From Prosthecobacter sp. (lineage in GTDB: Bacteria; Verrucomicrobiota; Verrucomicrobiia; Verrucomicrobiales; Verrucomicrobiaceae): 9,039 nt of DNA. Where the stretch lies: contig JAOZVT010000611.1 in NCBI GenBank assembly GCA_025869455.1, forward strand, positions 1 to 9,039, given 5' to 3'. The stretch's first letter is position 1, and each line of letters starts with the position of its first letter. Below, one piece after another: positions 6,197 through 9,039 of this stretch. A program made the translations under genes and the position numbers. Below the pieces are notes generated by a model. It ran no database searches. It was not told where the DNA came from and was given only the letters and a program-made list of their open reading frames with translations.

Positions 6197-8550
6197 GGTT
6201 TGTACTTTTGTTTGTGTTTAGTTGTCGCTTGGGGTGAGCCCTCACTTGTTGGTAAGGGAAATTTAATAGTGACTCTGACACCGCCAGTAGGTGGACAGTT
6301 CACGGAAAAATCTGCATGGATTAAAGAAGCTCTGTAATTCATGACTCGTAGCCCAATGCCTTCGCTACCTGGACGACAGTCAAAAGAGCGGCCATCATTA
6401 AAAATTTCGAGCAGGGCTTGACCAGAATTTTCAGCTCGTAGCTTGATGCTGATCTGATTTGGATTGCCATGACGCATGGCATTATTGATGGATTCCTGGG
6501 CAATACGGAACAAATGCGTACTTAGGGTGGGGTCTGTGATTTTAACATCCAATTCACAGATAAAATCACACTCACGCCGGAAACTCGTGCGCACGGTATC
6601 TGCCAGCAGAAGCAGTGAGGCGGCGAGGTCTCGGTTTTGGATCGCCGCTGGAGACATGTTCCGTGAAAGCTGCCGCACCTGCTGAATGGCCTGTCTGACC
6701 AGTTCATGGATACGTGCCGCTTCGGATTCCTCATCCCCTTTAAGCCTCAGTTGCAGCATCTCGACCAAGGCTCCAATACCCGTGAGCAGTTGCCCTACAC
6801 CATCATGTAAATCATGCCCAATACGGGCTTGCTCCTGCTCAATGGCCTCCATCAAATGGTGCTGCAAACGCTGCTGCTCCGTGATGTCGATGGCCGTGAT
6901 GATGAAGCCTTCGATTTGCTGATCTGCATTTCGTGTGGCCGTGTTGTGAAGTTGGATGACACGAAGATCTCCAGACTTCGTGCGGGCACGGGAGATGGCC
7001 GTTACCCGTGGTGCTCCTTCCTTGAGTTTATTCAGCCGATCTCGGCTCCGTGGCATTTCTTCGGGGTCGATTAAGCCACTCTCCCAGATGGTTTTGCCGA
7101 CCAGTTCTTTTGCAGTGTAACCTGAGACCTTCTCGACCGCCGGATTGACCTTTAAAATCTTTCCTTCCAGGTTGACCAATCCGATCATGGCAGCGGATTC
7201 TCTCACCAAGGTATCATTCAGTTGGGACTGTCGTTTCAGTTCTTGCTCCGCAAGTTTTCGGGCACTGATATCCGTAAAAATAATGATGCCCTGACCGCTT
7301 TCATGGATGTTATCTGGCAGAAAGGTGATAGCCGCGAGGGTGTAGAGATTTTTGCCTTCACGAGTTTTAAGCGTGATCTCAATTTCTCGACGTGGTTTAG
7401 AGCCTGCCTCAATGACTTGCTTCCAAAAATCATCTGGCGGCCGATTTAGCACATCCAGGAGATCTGGAATACGCATTTGGATAAGCTGCTTATCCGTGTA
7501 GCCCAACATTTGACGAAGGGCGGGATTCACCTTGGTGATGAGCAGAGTGGTATCGAAGACGGCGACTCCCGAAGGATTGTTTTCAAAAAGCCCTCGGTAG
7601 TAAGCGGCTTGTCTGCGGGTGTATTCTTCGGCAGCTAGTTGCTCACGAATGTCACGGGTGGTGACCAAGACTCTTTCACCAGGGAGCCGACGGAGAACGA
7701 TTTCGACCTTACGTTTACTCCCATCTTTCAGCAGGTGGGAACCTCGCAACGTGACTTTCTGGCAGGATTTCGGGAGGGGAGGCTCTTTTTTCTTCCCCAG
7801 TTCCATGTTCAGCACATAGGAGATGAGCCGACTATGGAGTTCTGCCTGAGTGTAACCCAAAACATCTAAGGCCCCTTGATTGGCAAAGAGAATATGCCAG
7901 GAGGAATCCACCAGGAAAATACCGTCCACCCATTCTTCCACCAGGGTTCGACACAGAGCATTTAAAGAAGCCTCATTGCGTAGGGCTTGGGTAGAAAGCG
8001 CAAGACTGGTAATGACCTGCACAAAACCAAGCGCCCTCGTCATGACACCTTTAGAACTTCTTCTCAAGGCACGCCAATCATGCTGAATCCATTCCCAGTG
8101 ACCATCTTTACAGGCGATACGCATCTGCACCGTAGTGCTTTCTACCTGCCCTGTCATCAGGGCTTCCGTGGAGGCGTTGACGCGTTCCAGATCATCTGGA
8201 TGTATCAGGGTGTTCCAAGCTCCTGGCAGGGCAAAAATCTCATCCGCCGTGTAGCCATAGAGATTGGCCAACCGATCCCCATTTTCCAACAGACGTTGGC
8301 TTTCAAAGTCGAAAATGTAAGCGACTCGTTTTTCAATGCCATCAATCCAGGCGTTGGCCAGCGGTTCTGTGACGGAACTGTTAGAGAGATAAGATTTCGT
8401 CTCCTGCGTCAGCCGTCTTTCTATCTTGGCCACCAGCGCTCGTTCTTCTAACGGAAGCTCACATTCACCTCGACCTCCTCCCGAAGGTACATTCTCCAAA
8501 CGATCATGATGATCTCGGAGAATATGATTTTGCTGAGGCCAAGGTGACAT
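6193..8550 (-). CDS. Soluble multi-PAS sensor histidine kinase (HisKA_3/NarL-type)
   Basis: The 785-residue protein has no predicted membrane segment, so it probably senses an intracellular or diffusible signal. After a hydrophilic N-terminus (1-65) come four PAS-like units: about 70-182 (PAS fold type 3, with 'HPDD' and 'WEWIQHD'), 200-303, 315-432 ('YTDKQL'; ends in 'IIIFTDISARKLAEQEL') and 443-560 ('SGYTAKELVGKTIWE'; ends in 'AIDITEQQRLQ'). The DHp domain is of the HisKA_3 class, with phospho-acceptor H582 in 'HDLHDGVGQ'. The HATPase domain (about 672-768) shows the N-box 'AQESINNAMRHG' (N690), 'FNDGRSF' (D719-G720) and 'GIGLRVMNYRA'. This kinase class pairs with NarL/FixJ regulators, which matches the overlapping downstream gene. 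I see no obvious haem, flavin or metal signature; a PAS-bound cofactor cannot be excluded. The start is the ATG at 8550, preceded by CTTACTGAAAAC with no clear Shine-Dalgarno. Confidence 0.95.
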   Translation of the reverse strand: MSPWPQQNHILRDHHDRLENVPSGGGRGECELPLEERALVAKIERRLTQETKSYLSNSSVTEPLANAWIDGIEKRVAYIFDFESQRLLENGDRLANLYGYTADEIFALPGAWNTLIHPDDLERVNASTEALMTGQVESTTVQMRIACKDGHWEWIQHDWRALRRSSKGVMTRALGFVQVITSLALSTQALRNEASLNALCRTLVEEWVDGIFLVDSSWHILFANQGALDVLGYTQAELHSRLISYVLNMELGKKKEPPLPKSCQKVTLRGSHLLKDGSKRKVEIVLRRLPGERVLVTTRDIREQLAAEEYTRRQAAYYRGLFENNPSGVAVFDTTLLITKVNPALRQMLGYTDKQLIQMRIPDLLDVLNRPPDDFWKQVIEAGSKPRREIEITLKTREGKNLYTLAAITFLPDNIHESGQGIIIFTDISARKLAEQELKRQSQLNDTLVRESAAMIGLVNLEGKILKVNPAVEKVSGYTAKELVGKTIWESGLIDPEEMPRSRDRLNKLKEGAPRVTAISRARTKSGDLRVIQLHNTATRNADQQIEGFIITAIDITEQQRLQHHLMEAIEQEQARIGHDLHDGVGQLLTGIGALVEMLQLRLKGDEESEAARIHELVRQAIQQVRQLSRNMSPAAIQNRDLAASLLLLADTVRTSFRRECDFICELDVKITDPTLSTHLFRIAQESINNAMRHGNPNQISIKLRAENSGQALLEIFNDGRSFDCRPGSEGIGLRVMNYRASLIHADFSVNCPPTGGVRVTIKFPLPTSEGSPQATTKHKQKYKP

Positions 8551-8749
8551 GTTTTCAGTAAGAAATATCTGCGTTTCTATCGTTTCATTTTCGGCCTTAG
8601 GAAAGCTTATCCTTGGCTAGGTGCAATTCTTTTTTCTAATTACGTATGAAGTCTCACACCAAAAAGCCCTATAATCGATGTCTTTGATTATGGTTTTCTT
8701 ATTGAATGACTCACTTAAACCCAACTCCAGAAGTGGGAATTGCCAGGAT
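8551..8749. other. AT-rich intergenic region upstream of the kinase operon
   Basis: These 199 bases carry no ORF I would call. The region is visibly richer in A and T than the genes to its left and should hold the promoter of the minus-strand kinase-regulator operon. I could not choose a -35/-10 pair. A TATAAT at 8670-8675 lies on the plus strand, where no gene follows, and it lacks a good -35. The inverted repeat at 8671-8691 is listed separately. Confidence 0.5.
8661..8700 (-). repeat. Inverted repeat, weak terminator or operator candidate
   Basis: ATAATC (8671-8676) and GATTAT (8686-8691) form a perfect 6-bp inverted repeat with a 9-base spacer. Read on the minus strand, CC before and GG after can extend the stem past a bulged A, and GCTTTTT follows. 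It could be a weak terminator for the GxxExxY gene entering from the right, or a dyad recognised by a regulator. The stem is AT-rich and short, so either role is tentative. Confidence 0.35.
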
Positions 8750-9039
8750 CTATTCATGAATTTCGCGACGCTTCAGTGAGATTCGATGAATGCCTTTCCT
8801 CAGGACTGGCACCTGGAAATTTACAATTAGTCCGGTTTTTAAACCACTGAGTTTCAGCCATGTTTCCATGTTACGTCGGTCTAGCTCCGTAACCGAATCA
8901 CAGGCTAGAACCCTCACCAGTAAGGATTTCTCTATGACAAAATCCAGTCGGGCAGCTGCCTGAATCTGCTGCCCTCGATAAGAAAAATTCAGAGGTTGTG
9001 CACGCTCATGGGGAATCTCCATGGATCGTAACTCTACGG
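8750..9039 (-). CDS. GxxExxY-family protein, C-terminal part (N-terminus beyond right edge)
   Basis: The frame ends at TAG (8752-8750) and is open to the right edge. An ATG at 9022 exists, but the codons before it read V-E-L-R-S, and the joined 'VELRSMEIPHERAQPLNFSYRGQ' region, shown here only as its key parts (VELRS then IPHERAQPL then YRG), aligns with the family's internal 'EL...GI..E.Q..L...Y.G' segment. The 9022 ATG is therefore most likely internal and the gene partial. The C-terminus is typical: 'WLKLSGLKTGLIVNFQVPVL' then 'GIHRISL'. GxxExxY proteins (TIGR04256) belong to the PD-(D/E)XK_3 group and have no settled function. Here the D of 'ARLDFVIE' remains, but the usual E-x-K strand ('vvElKav') reads 'LVRVLACD', so the nuclease-like motif appears lost. 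Such proteins are often multicopy in environmental bacteria. No link to the kinase operon downstream is evident. Confidence 0.8.
   Translation of the reverse strand, partial: VELRSMEIPHERAQPLNFSYRGQQIQAAARLDFVIEKSLLVRVLACDSVTELDRRNMETWLKLSGLKTGLIVNFQVPVLRKGIHRISLKRREIHE

Noticed and set aside
5621..6337. 238-codon plus-strand open frame across the response regulator and kinase end
   Set aside because: It is antisense to a fully intact receiver-HTH gene and its overlap partner, and its translation shows no family pattern.
8603..8624. Possible palindrome around AAGCTT upstream of the kinase
   Set aside because: Only the central six bases are symmetric; the flanks do not pair when compared base by base.
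8670..8675. TATAAT on the plus strand as a promoter
   Set aside because: No gene follows on the plus strand within the window, and the sequence 17 bases upstream (TGAAGT) is a poor -35.
8718..8738. CCCA...TGGG hairpin just after the GxxExxY stop
   Set aside because: The stem is short and bulged and only three T residues follow on the minus strand, too weak to call a terminator.
1..9039. CRISPR array, tRNA, insertion sequence, toxin-antitoxin pair or defence system
   Set aside because: No regularly spaced repeats, cloverleaf, terminal repeats with a transposase, or small paired genes were found. The GxxExxY fragment alone does not make a defence locus.

Overview
The window looks like chromosomal DNA from a free-living heterotroph, most likely of the Verrucomicrobiota (Prosthecobacter/Verrucomicrobium type). 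This is inferred from the mix of a lipoprotein of the 3-keto-disaccharide hydrolase (DUF1080) family, a GxxExxY-type protein, a redox chaperone of the Hsp33 family and a large soluble multi-PAS kinase. No rRNA or other marker settles the taxonomy. I see no tRNA, CRISPR array, insertion sequence or prophage.

Layout, left to right. (1) Positions 1-1326, minus strand: the N-terminal 442 residues of an AsmA/TamB-like envelope protein that runs off the left edge. (2) A 130-base divergent gap, then a plus-strand polytopic membrane protein (1457-2767) that may be a GT-C-type glycosyltransferase. (3) A secreted lipoprotein with a 3-keto-disaccharide hydrolase domain (2847-3545), closed by a strong intrinsic terminator (3584-3617). 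(4) A tight three-gene plus-strand cluster: Hsp33 (3630-4427), an A-type Fe-S carrier of the IscA/ErpA family (4445-4825) and an HscB-like J-domain co-chaperone (4835-5404). (5) A convergent junction with a bidirectional terminator (about 5491-5542). (6) A minus-strand two-component pair: a soluble kinase with four PAS domains (8550-6193) overlapping its NarL/FixJ response regulator (6196-5558) through a GTGA junction. (7) A 199-base non-coding stretch, then the C-terminal part of a divergent GxxExxY-family protein that enters from the right edge (9039-8750).

How the genes work together: the Hsp33-IscA-HscB trio reads as an oxidative-stress and Fe-S maintenance unit, pairing a thiol-switch holdase with two Fe-S assembly factors but without IscS, IscU or HscA nearby. 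The kinase and regulator form a complete phosphorelay with an intracellular input of unknown nature. The left half is envelope-oriented (AsmA-like protein, membrane protein, lipoprotein), but those genes need not share a pathway.

I find no clearly new multi-gene system here. The points most worth a second look are the terminator lying directly in front of the Hsp33 start codon, plus-strand leaders that resemble the anti-Shine-Dalgarno sequence rather than a Shine-Dalgarno, the apparent loss of the nuclease-like motif in the GxxExxY protein, and the Hsp33/Fe-S gene association.
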